Positions 1 to 6,324 of a stretch of 8,648 bases of DNA are shown in pieces (positions within the stretch are counted from its first letter, which is position 1; the number at the start of each line of letters is the position of its first letter). The stretch lies in the NCBI GenBank assembly GCA_031272305.1, contig JAISUA010000093.1, positions 1-8,648 of the forward strand. Reading direction: 5' to 3'. A program made the position numbers and the translations under genes. This DNA is from Clostridioides sp. (lineage in GTDB: Bacteria; Bacillota; Clostridia; Peptostreptococcales; Peptostreptococcaceae). The notes beneath the pieces were generated by a model. It ran no database searches, was not told the DNA's origin, and worked only from the letters and a program-made list of their open reading frames with translations.

Positions 1-1
1 A

Positions 2-118
2 GGAATAACAGGAGTAACAGGAGTAACAGGAGTAACAGGAGTAACAGGAGCAACAGGAATAACAGGAGTAACAGGAGTAACAGGAGTAACAGGAATAACA
101 GGAGCAACAGGAATAACA
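2..118 (+). repeat. Tandem 9-bp repeats coding Gly-X-Thr
   Basis: Thirteen consecutive 9-bp units of the form GGA-RYA-ACA encode the collagen-like triplets. Units differ almost only in the X codon (gta, ata or gca). Such near-identical in-frame units are prone to slippage or recombination, so stalk length may vary between strains. The array continues beyond the left edge of the window. Confidence 0.9.
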
Positions 119-664
119 GGCCCACCAGGTACAGGAGCTACAGATGCATATATACCATCAGTATCAATTCTTATTGAAAAAAAACTGGGTACGAATGAAA
201 GATGGCTTGTAGCACATATATACGGTCAACCTAAGGAGGATGATCGTCTGTATTTAAGAAGATACAGTATAACAGGTAAATCAGAGAAGACTGGTAAGGG
301 AAGAAAAAAACGAATGGTACATCCAGAGAACCCAACTGGTGATCCGGGAGGTAATCTACCAAAACACTTGAATAATAACGCATATTGGAATAGTGGTACA
401 CCATGGTATACAGGTAGTATTGCAAAAGGAGTGCAAGGTCAATATGTTAGAAGTGAGTGGGAGTTGACAGAACCAAATCAAATAATAAGATTATTCCCAG
501 TGAATATATTCACTAGATCCTACAACAGAAGATATAATATTTTAATAGATCTAGCAGTGGCAAGACCAAATGAAGATAAAACATTTATAACATATGGTAC
601 AAAATCAAGATTAGTAAGAATAGGAGTAAGAGATTCAGCTGCAGGAAAAGTAAAAATAGACTAA
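2..664 (+). CDS. Collagen-like repeat protein, C-terminal part (5' end outside window)
   Basis: The frame is open from the window edge to TAA at 662-664, giving 220 visible residues. Residues 1-39 are thirteen perfect Gly-X-Thr triplets with Val, Ile or Ala at X, followed by Gly-Pro-Pro and a short GTGAT junction. This pattern is typical of bacterial collagen-like proteins, which form triple-helical stalks. The remaining ~175 residues are non-repetitive and rich in Arg, Lys, Tyr, Trp and Asn, with segments such as YIPSVSILIEKK, GNLPKHLNNNAYWNSGTPWY and RLVRIGVRD. I do not recognise this domain. By analogy with other collagen-like proteins it could be a trimerising or ligand-binding head. There is no C-terminal membrane segment or sorting motif, so it is not a substrate of the nearby sortase. 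The ATG at 314 lies inside this continuous frame and is not the start. A phage tail-fibre origin is possible. Collagen-like is confident; function is unknown. Confidence 0.85.
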   Translation, partial: GITGVTGVTGVTGVTGATGITGVTGVTGVTGITGATGITGPPGTGATDAYIPSVSILIEKKLGTNERWLVAHIYGQPKEDDRLYLRRYSITGKSEKTGKGRKKRMVHPENPTGDPGGNLPKHLNNNAYWNSGTPWYTGSIAKGVQGQYVRSEWELTEPNQIIRLFPVNIFTRSYNRRYNILIDLAVARPNEDKTFITYGTKSRLVRIGVRDSAAGKVKID

Positions 665-759
665 TATATAAAAATTAGTAACAAAATAAGATGTAAAATC
701 ATATAATGTATTAAGATAAAAAATAAAATTTATAAATGATTAAAAAATTAAAAAAATTT

Positions 760-847
760 GGGGGTCGTTTTTAATGAGCATTTTCGTTTGAGAGTGCCTG
801 TGGACGGTGTTCCTCCATATGGGAGGGGCCTGTGAGGAGGATCTCCT
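760..847. other. GC-rich island with competing hairpins, unidentified
   Basis: This stretch is clearly richer in G and C than the AT-rich DNA on both sides. It contains CCTCC/GGAGG (812-816 with 822-826), an alternative pairing TCCTCC/GGAGGA (811-816 with 836-841), and the heptamer GCCTGTG twice (796-802 and 828-834). The second pairing uses bases also needed for the 835-847 terminator stem, so the two folds exclude each other, as in an attenuator. A G-run at 760-764 precedes an ATG at 774 that opens a five-codon frame (MSIFV) ending in TGA. It could be the 3' end of the collagen-like transcript, a small RNA, a leader, or a mobile-element remnant. It matches no riboswitch I know. Confidence 0.35.
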
Positions 848-854
848 TTTTTTT
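835..854 (+). terminator. Probable rho-independent terminator
   Basis: The stem AGGAG (835-839) pairs with CTCCT (843-847) across a GAT loop and is followed at once by a run of T to position 854. The stem is short, but the T tract is long and no other terminator lies between the collagen-like gene and the adhesin. It would end plus-strand transcription about 190 bases after the collagen-like stop codon. Confidence 0.5.
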
Positions 855-955
855 GAAAAAGATTACATAATGCAAGACTGATTTATTTTAGATATATTAT
901 ATAATTTAATGTTTATATTTATATTATAAATAATATACAAACAACATAAAAACAG

Positions 956-1058
956 TTAAATTATACAAAATATATTGATTTTTATCAAATAAAACTGTAT
1001 AATTTAAATCGTTCTGATAAGTTGATAGATATGTAAATTTTGAAATAATTATACAGTT
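956..1058. promoter_or_regulatory. Three-copy inverted ATTATACA motif, candidate operator array
   Basis: The motif occurs three times: TTAAATTATACA at 956-967, its exact 12-base reverse complement at 996-1007, and AATTATACAGTT at 1047-1058, which is the exact reverse complement of 993-1004. The middle copy covers the -10 box. Start-to-start spacing is about 40 and 51 bases, near four and five helical turns. This is the arrangement expected of protein-binding sites that could bend or loop DNA, but AT-rich sequence makes chance matches more likely and no regulator is encoded in the window. Confidence 0.4.
975..1003 (+). promoter_or_regulatory. Sigma-A-type promoter for the adhesin gene
   Basis: TTGATT (975-980) and a perfect TATAAT (998-1003) are separated by 17 bases, close to the housekeeping consensus. 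Transcription would start near 1010 and give a leader of roughly 85 bases before the adhesin ATG. The -10 box lies inside one arm of the inverted repeats described nearby, and TTGAT/ATCAA (975-979 with 984-988) forms a small inverted repeat over the -35 box. A second weaker option is TTGATA at 1022-1027 with AATAAT at 1044-1049. Confidence 0.6.
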
Positions 1059-1095
1059 ATCAATTTTCAAATTATATTTTAAGGGGGAAGTATCT

Positions 1096-4000
1096 ATGAG
1101 TAAGATACATATAAGCCAAAAATCAACATTATTTAGGAAACTTTATACAATACCAAAGAAAATTTCAAATATGTTGATAAAAACATCAGTAACAAAGTTA
1201 AAAAATTCATTAGTTCTAAGAAATATTTCAACAGTATTAAGAAAAACACAAGAGATATTAAAAAAAATTTTAGCGAGGAAAAAGACAACTTTAAAAGTGT
1301 TGCAAAAAAGATTAGTATCAATAAGAAATTCAGCAATATTCAGAAAAACGTTATCGATAGTTTTTTCATTTATATTAGTTATATTTTCATCAAACATTAC
1401 GAATATTTTTGCAGATAGCAAAAGTGCATTGAAAAGAAATGATAGAAGTGATGCTATAAATTTGACTGAATTTAAAGTCCAAAAAACAGATGAAAATGGA
1501 GTTATAATTTACGATAAAAATGCCTCAAATAGTGATAATCAGGATAACGTTACCCTAATTGATGGGGAAATTTTATTTTTTAATCTTACTTGGGTGAAGA
1601 AAGCAGAGGCAGAAAATTTTAAAACAGGTGAAACAATTACTATTCCTATTTTGAGAATAAAAAAACCAGCATCTATAAAGAATTATCCACAAGGATATGA
1701 ACTTGAACTAGAAATGTGTTCAAAAGGTGAGGAAAATTGTTCGAATCAAGCCCATATGATAAAAGTTGGAAAAGGTGTCTTTGACTTAATTAAGGCTACA
1801 AATGAGAAAGATTACGATGAACTTATCTTTACAATTACTTTTAATGAAAATGTTGAAGGAAAGAATATGAAAGGTGGATTTGCCAAAGGAGAAATAACAA
1901 TACAAACATCATCAGAGGGAGATAATACAGAATTTAGCTTTGAAAATCAAGAAGAATTTACACCTCATCCATCTGAACCACCAGAAAATCCAGATGAAGG
2001 TGATAATCCTCCTCACGTAGAGTGGACAGGTCAAGAAAATTGGCCTAGGGATCCATTTTCTCCACCAGAAGTCCAAGAACCTAATGACATAAACAAATAT
2101 ATATGGAGCCAAGTTTCTAATAATGGTGAAGTAGGTAGCTATGATACTATTTTTAAAGCACTTCCAGATAGAGATGGAAAGACATATCCTTCTTTTGTTT
2201 GGGGGGCATCATTTATGGCTTTGGAAGATAATTATGAAAAAAATTCAAATGCAGAAGCATCGGATTATGTGGTGTTCGAAGATACTTTGAGCGATAATCA
2301 AGTTTTTTCTAATTTTGATGCAGGAGATACAGGTAGTGAACCTGGTAAAAATCAAGATTGGTTTGGAAGTTTGTTTAGAAGTTATTCAAACAATAATGTA
2401 AATAAGACAAACGGAAAATACCAAAAGGGAAATGAATTGTCATTCGCTTTGAATAAGACAAAAATAGAAAATGATTTTTTCTATTTTGATATACCTATAA
2501 AAATTTTTGGTACAAATACTTATATTTGGGGAAATGGAAGATATTCATATTCAGATTTTGACCAATCAACAGGTGCAAATGAAAGTACTTTAAATGTAGC
2601 ACAGAGTGAATTTTTACAAATTTGCAAGGATAAAAATGATAAATTGTATGGGATATACACTTCTGATGTAAAAAGTTTGGATGAGCTTAATGAAAATTAT
2701 AGCAGTGTGGAAGAAGCGGTCAAAAAGATACCCCTTTCTTACGGAATTATAGATAATAATGATGGTACTCAGAAGTTGATGATAAACACAGGTCGTTTTG
2801 GAAAAGTAGATTCAAATGCCCAGAAGAGTGCAGAAGGTACAAGTCAAAGTATAGAAGGAATCAACTTGTATAGCAATATGAATAAAGATGAAGATCCTAG
2901 AGATGTTCAAACAACATTTATAGATCAATTTATATCAAAACATACGAATTTTTATCAATCTGACACTCAACATCAAGGAGTTATCAATACTCAAAAATAT
3001 ATAGCATATAAAATAAATGGAAAAGATAACTATATGCCTGATTTTGGTTTTCCTATGAAAGCAAAAGATGAGTGGGTAAAGAAGGCAGAGGAACAATTCA
3101 AGAAGTTTGATATAGATTATCATGATCCAAATTCCAAAGATCAAAATTCAAATGATTCTATAGCAAATTTATTTATAGGAAATGTTGAATGTAGCGAAAC
3201 TTATGAAGACAAGACAAAGGTTTCTCATTATTATAAAGATGAAAATGATTACAAAATTGCTTATGAGAAGGCTAAAGAAGATTTTGCTAAACTTAAAGAA
3301 GATATAAATATATATACAACTAAAATAAACAATAGTAAAAATCCTACTAAAGAAGAAAACTGGAAATGGGAAAATTGTATTATCTATGGAGAAAGTGATG
3401 AAGAGGTCATATATAAGAATTATAAAAATTTATATGATTTTCTAAATATCGTAACATCAAATCATAATCCAGAATCTCATTGGAGATCAAATGTAGATGG
3501 TTCAAATCGTGACAATCGCTATAAAAATTCTGTGCAGACAATTTGGTGTCTTGAATGGATAGATGAAACAATGTTAAATTACAAAGATGATGTGGCTGAT
3601 TTCAAGAATTTAGCAAATTCTAATAATCAAGCCAATGAAAATGAAGAAAATGTTGAAGGTGTAACTGTAAAAAATGCTGTGCAATGGAGAAATAAAGTAT
3701 TAACAAGTTTGTTTTTCTATTTTCCACAAATGAAGAGTGTACTTGCAACACAAGTAAAAGTAGCAGGTATAAATGTTGATGCAAATAAAAAAGATGAAGA
3801 ATTTATTAGAGAAATATTCAAAGATGATTTAGTATTTACTAAAGATTATAAGTTGCAAGAAAATTTGACTGAAAGCCAAAAGACAGAGTATCTTGATTGG
3901 TATGAAAAAATATCAAGTCATATTGATTCAGGTGAACATAGTGATGATGAAGTATTTTCAGGGAAAGCAGATGCTAGTCATTTAGGTTGGGGAAATTCTT

Positions 4001-5037
4001 GGAGCAAATATTCAGGAGTGACAAAAGATCAAGTAGATGACGATTTTTCTATTTCTGGACTTGTTTTAAAATATAGAACAATAATGACAGACACATCGAA
4101 ACCGACTCTTAGCAATAAGTTGAAAGTAACAGTAGGAGGTGAAAATTTTTCTATAGATCAAGAATATAAATATAAATTCTCAGCAGGAATTTGGGGAGAT
4201 GAAGACAATAACAATAATGAAAACGAAGATGAAAAAGGAAATATAAAACTCACAAAAGTTGACGGAGATAGTACAGATAAGAAACTTACTGGGGCAGAAT
4301 TTTCTGTATATGATAAAGATAACAAAAAAGTAGGAAATCTTTTAGAAGATAAGAATAAGGAAGGAATCTACGAAATAAAAGATCTACCGTTAGGTAAATA
4401 TGTAGTCAAAGAAACAAAAGCTCCAGAAGGATATACTAAAGATGACGGAAGTTATGAAGTCAATATATTAGAAAAAGGTAAGACATATATTGTGGAAAAT
4501 AATTCAAAAACGCATTTTTTTACAAATAAACTAAATAAAGAGAAAGACAAAGTTGGAGGAATAAGAATCATAAAAACTTCAAGTGATGGAAAAATAGAAG
4601 GTTTTTCATTTAAAGTTACAGGTCCAAACAACTATAGTAAAATATTCAAAACTGATTCGAATGGAGAAATAAAAATAGAAGGTTTGACTTTAGGAACATA
4701 TACTATTTCAGAGGTAGAAGACGATGTATCAAAAGACTATATACTTCCAGAAGATAAAGTAGTACAAGTTGAAAAGGATATAACTGCGATTGTAAGTATG
4801 TACAATGAAAAAACAAAAGTATCTGGTTCAACAGATGAAAAAAAAGATGATACGACCGATCAAACAAAAAAGGACGATTCGAAAATAGGAGGAACAACAT
4901 ATTCACCAAAGACAGGTGAAAATGAAAATATTTACATGATTATGACGTTAGCAATTGTCTCTATTGGTGGTCTTAGCTATAAACTATTGCTTAAAAATAT
5001 TATAGGTAAACTTATTTTAAAAATGAAAAGATTTTAA
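1096..5037 (+). CDS. Large SPKTG-anchored surface adhesin with SpaA/Cna-B isopeptide domains
   Basis: The protein has 1313 residues; AGGGGGA at 1082-1088 supports the ATG. Order: a Lys/Arg-rich extension of ~85 residues; a hydrophobic signal core (86-98) with likely cleavage after A106 (NIFA|DS); a Cna-like N1 domain (~120-272; NLTEFKV, KGGFAKGEITI); a Pro/Glu-rich linker (~286-335); an N2-like start (DYVVFEDTL, 390-398) whose closing strand (GLVLKYRT, 988-995) lies some 590 residues later; two SpaA/Cna-B domains (~1048-1147 and ~1153-1238); a Lys/Asp/Thr stalk; SPKTG at 1270-1274; a membrane segment; and a cationic tail. Likely isopeptide triads are K1054/E1106/N1144 and K1160/E1206/N1237. 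KETKAPEGY is the classic SpaA box. It should be a covalently anchored cell-wall adhesin; its ligand is unknown. No YPK-type pilin motif was seen, so a tip or single-chain adhesin is more likely than a pilus shaft. Confidence 0.9.
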   Translation: MSKIHISQKSTLFRKLYTIPKKISNMLIKTSVTKLKNSLVLRNISTVLRKTQEILKKILARKKTTLKVLQKRLVSIRNSAIFRKTLSIVFSFILVIFSSNITNIFADSKSALKRNDRSDAINLTEFKVQKTDENGVIIYDKNASNSDNQDNVTLIDGEILFFNLTWVKKAEAENFKTGETITIPILRIKKPASIKNYPQGYELELEMCSKGEENCSNQAHMIKVGKGVFDLIKATNEKDYDELIFTITFNENVEGKNMKGGFAKGEITIQTSSEGDNTEFSFENQEEFTPHPSEPPENPDEGDNPPHVEWTGQENWPRDPFSPPEVQEPNDINKYIWSQVSNNGEVGSYDTIFKALPDRDGKTYPSFVWGASFMALEDNYEKNSNAEASDYVVFEDTLSDNQVFSNFDAGDTGSEPGKNQDWFGSLFRSYSNNNVNKTNGKYQKGNELSFALNKTKIENDFFYFDIPIKIFGTNTYIWGNGRYSYSDFDQSTGANESTLNVAQSEFLQICKDKNDKLYGIYTSDVKSLDELNENYSSVEEAVKKIPLSYGIIDNNDGTQKLMINTGRFGKVDSNAQKSAEGTSQSIEGINLYSNMNKDEDPRDVQTTFIDQFISKHTNFYQSDTQHQGVINTQKYIAYKINGKDNYMPDFGFPMKAKDEWVKKAEEQFKKFDIDYHDPNSKDQNSNDSIANLFIGNVECSETYEDKTKVSHYYKDENDYKIAYEKAKEDFAKLKEDINIYTTKINNSKNPTKEENWKWENCIIYGESDEEVIYKNYKNLYDFLNIVTSNHNPESHWRSNVDGSNRDNRYKNSVQTIWCLEWIDETMLNYKDDVADFKNLANSNNQANENEENVEGVTVKNAVQWRNKVLTSLFFYFPQMKSVLATQVKVAGINVDANKKDEEFIREIFKDDLVFTKDYKLQENLTESQKTEYLDWYEKISSHIDSGEHSDDEVFSGKADASHLGWGNSWSKYSGVTKDQVDDDFSISGLVLKYRTIMTDTSKPTLSNKLKVTVGGENFSIDQEYKYKFSAGIWGDEDNNNNENEDEKGNIKLTKVDGDSTDKKLTGAEFSVYDKDNKKVGNLLEDKNKEGIYEIKDLPLGKYVVKETKAPEGYTKDDGSYEVNILEKGKTYIVENNSKTHFFTNKLNKEKDKVGGIRIIKTSSDGKIEGFSFKVTGPNNYSKIFKTDSNGEIKIEGLTLGTYTISEVEDDVSKDYILPEDKVVQVEKDITAIVSMYNEKTKVSGSTDEKKDDTTDQTKKDDSKIGGTTYSPKTGENENIYMIMTLAIVSIGGLSYKLLLKNIIGKLILKMKRF
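1123..1413 (+). repeat. Three-copy 34-35-residue repeat inside the adhesin N-terminus
   Basis: Units begin at S10 (STLFRKLYTI), S45 (STVLRKTQEI) and S79 (SAIFRKTLSI). Starts are 35 and 34 residues apart. The first two units also match at their ends (K29-T30 with L39-V40...R42-N43, and K63-T64 with L73-V74...R77-N78). The third unit runs into the hydrophobic core of the signal peptide and the cleavage site. The DNA is similarly related (unit starts at 1123, 1228 and 1330), so this looks like tandem duplication of the signal-peptide n-region. Confidence 0.65.
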
Positions 5038-5060
5038 AACTAAATAGATAAATTTATTTA

Positions 5061-5118
5061 AATATCAAGACTTGCAACATTGATTTTAATATGAGTTTTT
5101 ATAAGTCTTATTATGAGA
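5061..5118 (+). repeat. 58-nt direct repeat, copy 1
   Basis: This copy matches 5156-5213 at 55 of 58 positions. Its arms AAGACTTGCAA (5067-5077) and TTATAAGTCTT (5099-5109) form a hairpin with a perfect 7-bp outer stem, but two pairs further in are disturbed (one would be G-U in RNA, one A-C). It starts about 25 bases after the adhesin stop codon. No T tract follows, so it is not an ordinary terminator. Confidence 0.85.
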
Positions 5119-5157
5119 AGCGTATATGAAGAAAAAAGAAGTTTTTCACGCTTCGAA
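5109..5157 (+). repeat. Structured hairpin element, copy 1 (pairs with 7458-7507)
   Basis: The element starts with TATTATGAGAAG and ends with CTTCGAA, both exactly shared with 7458-7507. The outer stem is GAAGCGT (5117-5123) with ACGCTTC (5148-5154). A 7-nt bulge lies on the left side only. The inner stem is GAAAAA (5131-5136) with TTTTTC (5142-5147) around a 5-nt loop. It sits between the two 58-nt repeats, overlapping the end of copy 1 and the first two bases of copy 2. Confidence 0.7.
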
Positions 5158-5213
5158 TATCAAGACTTGCAACATTGATTTTAATATGAGTTCTTGCAAG
5201 TCTTATTATGAGA
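5156..5213 (+). repeat. 58-nt direct repeat, copy 2
   Basis: This copy lies 95 bases after copy 1. Its arms AAGACTTGCAA (5162-5172) and TTGCAAGTCTT (5194-5204) are perfectly complementary over 11 bases with a 21-nt loop. All three differences from copy 1 are in the right part, and two of them restore pairing. It ends with TATTATGAGA, the start of the hairpin element, and then GTGTACAC (a perfect palindrome, 5214-5221), which reaches to 2 bases before the sortase ATG. The weak ribosome binding sequence GAGAG (5210-5214) overlaps its 3' end, so RNA folding here could affect sortase translation. Confidence 0.85.
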
Positions 5214-5223
5214 GTGTACACAT

Positions 5224-6078
5224 ATGAAAAAAATTATTTCAAGAATTACAACACTTACATTTATTTTGATGTTTTGTATATCAAGTTGGAAAATATATTT
5301 ATATTACAAAGATGATTTTGCAATAAATAAAGAATTTGAGGAACTTATAAAGTTTGTTAAAAGAGATTTAAATAATACAAACAAACTTGAGAATACTAGT
5401 GTTGAAAATAATAAAAATAAAAATCAGATCAATACTAGAGATATTAATATAACTATGAGTTCTTCAAAAAATAAGAATAATTTTAATTTGTTACAAGATA
5501 TAAGCAGTGACAATATTAGGACATTATATGAGAAAAACAATGATTTAATTGGATGGATAAAAATTGATAATACAAGAATAAATTATCCAGTAATGCAGTC
5601 AAAAGATAATTCAAATTATTATTTAAACCATAGTTTTTACAAAAGTATATCTTCTCATGGAGTTCCATATGTAGATTCAAAATGTGATTTATCACTTCCT
5701 AGTGATAATATTATAATCTATGGTCACCACTTGAGAAGTGGCTCAATGTTTTCTGATTTGATGAAATTTGAAAAGAAAAGTTTTTTTGATAAAAATAAAA
5801 GCATTAGATTCAATACATTGGATGAAAATGGCACTTATAGGATTATTGCTGTTTTTAAAACATCTGTAAATAATAATAGCACAAAAGATTTCAGTTACTA
5901 TAGCTTTGTAAATGCTGACAATGAAAATGAATTCAATGATTTTGTAATCCAATGTAAAAGAAAATCGTTGTATGATACAGGATCAACAGCGAAATATGGA
6001 GATAAATTAATAACATTATCAACTTGTGAATATTCACAAAAAAACGGAAGAATGGTTATAGTTGCAAAAAAGATTTAA
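5224..6078 (+). CDS. srtB: Class B sortase
   Basis: The 284-residue protein is a membrane-bound transpeptidase that cleaves sorting signals and joins the protein to peptidoglycan or to another subunit. Residues ~7-28 form a single N-terminal membrane anchor, followed by an Asn/Lys-rich spacer to about residue 95. The catalytic domain shows GWIKIDNTRINYPVMQ, YYLNHSF, YGHH (catalytic H168), TLSTCEY (C268) and R276 eight residues later, the standard His-Cys-Arg set. The long N-terminal part of the domain and the C-to-R spacing fit class B rather than A or C. It follows the adhesin on the same strand after 186 bases with no T-tract terminator between, so co-transcription is likely. C. difficile SrtB, also class B, uses (S/P)PxTG signals, which matches SPKTG in the adhesin. 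Whether it anchors only or also polymerises cannot be read from sequence. The symbol is by class, not by proven orthology. Confidence 0.92.
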   Translation: MKKIISRITTLTFILMFCISSWKIYLYYKDDFAINKEFEELIKFVKRDLNNTNKLENTSVENNKNKNQINTRDINITMSSSKNKNNFNLLQDISSDNIRTLYEKNNDLIGWIKIDNTRINYPVMQSKDNSNYYLNHSFYKSISSHGVPYVDSKCDLSLPSDNIIIYGHHLRSGSMFSDLMKFEKKSFFDKNKSIRFNTLDENGTYRIIAVFKTSVNNNSTKDFSYYSFVNADNENEFNDFVIQCKRKSLYDTGSTAKYGDKLITLSTCEYSQKNGRMVIVAKKI

Positions 6079-6212
6079 AAAATAAGGCTCTATTAACACG
6101 ATTAAAAGATATTGAACGTGTTCCGTGAAGGAATTAATAAAGGGTATAAATTTGTTGAAAAACACGAACAAAAAGAGTTTTATTCTATATTAATAAAGAA
6201 CCAATAAATAGC
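6079..6212. other. Gap after the sortase gene, no gene recognised
   Basis: This is the first part of the 246-base gap between the convergent sortase and nadA genes. Two adjoining open stretches in different frames (one ending at a TGA near 6126, the next running to a TAA near 6208) read as plausible protein fragments, but both are very short, lack a convincing start and ribosome binding site, and match nothing I know. AACACG near 6095 and CGTGTT near 6117 form a small inverted repeat. Confidence 0.3.
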
Positions 6213-6254
6213 AAGAAGGCTGATTTATTTTTTAAAGACATAATCAGCCTTTTT
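6213..6254 (+). terminator. Rho-independent terminator of the adhesin-sortase unit
   Basis: A perfect 10-bp stem, AAGGCTGATT (6216-6225) with AATCAGCCTT (6242-6251), has a 16-nt loop and runs into T at 6250-6254. Bases 6213-6215 can extend pairing into the T tract (A-U, A-U, G-U). On the minus strand the same stem is followed by CTTCTTGC, a poor tract, so it is mainly a plus-strand terminator, although no better one is seen after nadA. Confidence 0.85.
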
Positions 6255-6324
6255 GTATATGTTAGTTTTTTCTTACTATATTAAATTTTATTTTTTAAGT
6301 TTTTAAATTCAAATGTTACATTTT

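Noticed and set aside
2..118. CRISPR-like or minisatellite array.
   Set aside because: The units are 9 bases without spacers, in frame with a long open reading frame, and code for Gly-X-Thr collagen triplets.
314..664. A separate 116-residue gene starting at ATG 314.
   Set aside because: The frame is open upstream to the window edge through the collagen-like repeats, and no ribosome binding site precedes 314. It is an internal methionine.
860..1095. c-di-GMP riboswitch controlling the adhesin, as seen for some clostridial surface proteins.
   Set aside because: None of the conserved aptamer elements of class I or II were seen in this AT-rich leader.
1285..1350. YSIRK-G/S type signal peptide.
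   Set aside because: VSIRNS and YTIPKK are only superficially similar; the required SIRK...GxxS pattern is absent.
1133..1421. Minus-strand open frames coding hydrophobic Phe/Leu/Ile-rich peptides.
   Set aside because: They are the antisense of the Lys/Asn/Thr-rich adhesin N-terminus. AAA and AAT codons read backward as Phe and Ile, and no ribosome binding site or family match is seen.
5117..5154. Terminator between the adhesin and the sortase.
   Set aside because: The hairpin has a good outer stem but is followed by GAATATCAAG, not a T tract, and its architecture recurs at 7466-7504 as a repeat element.
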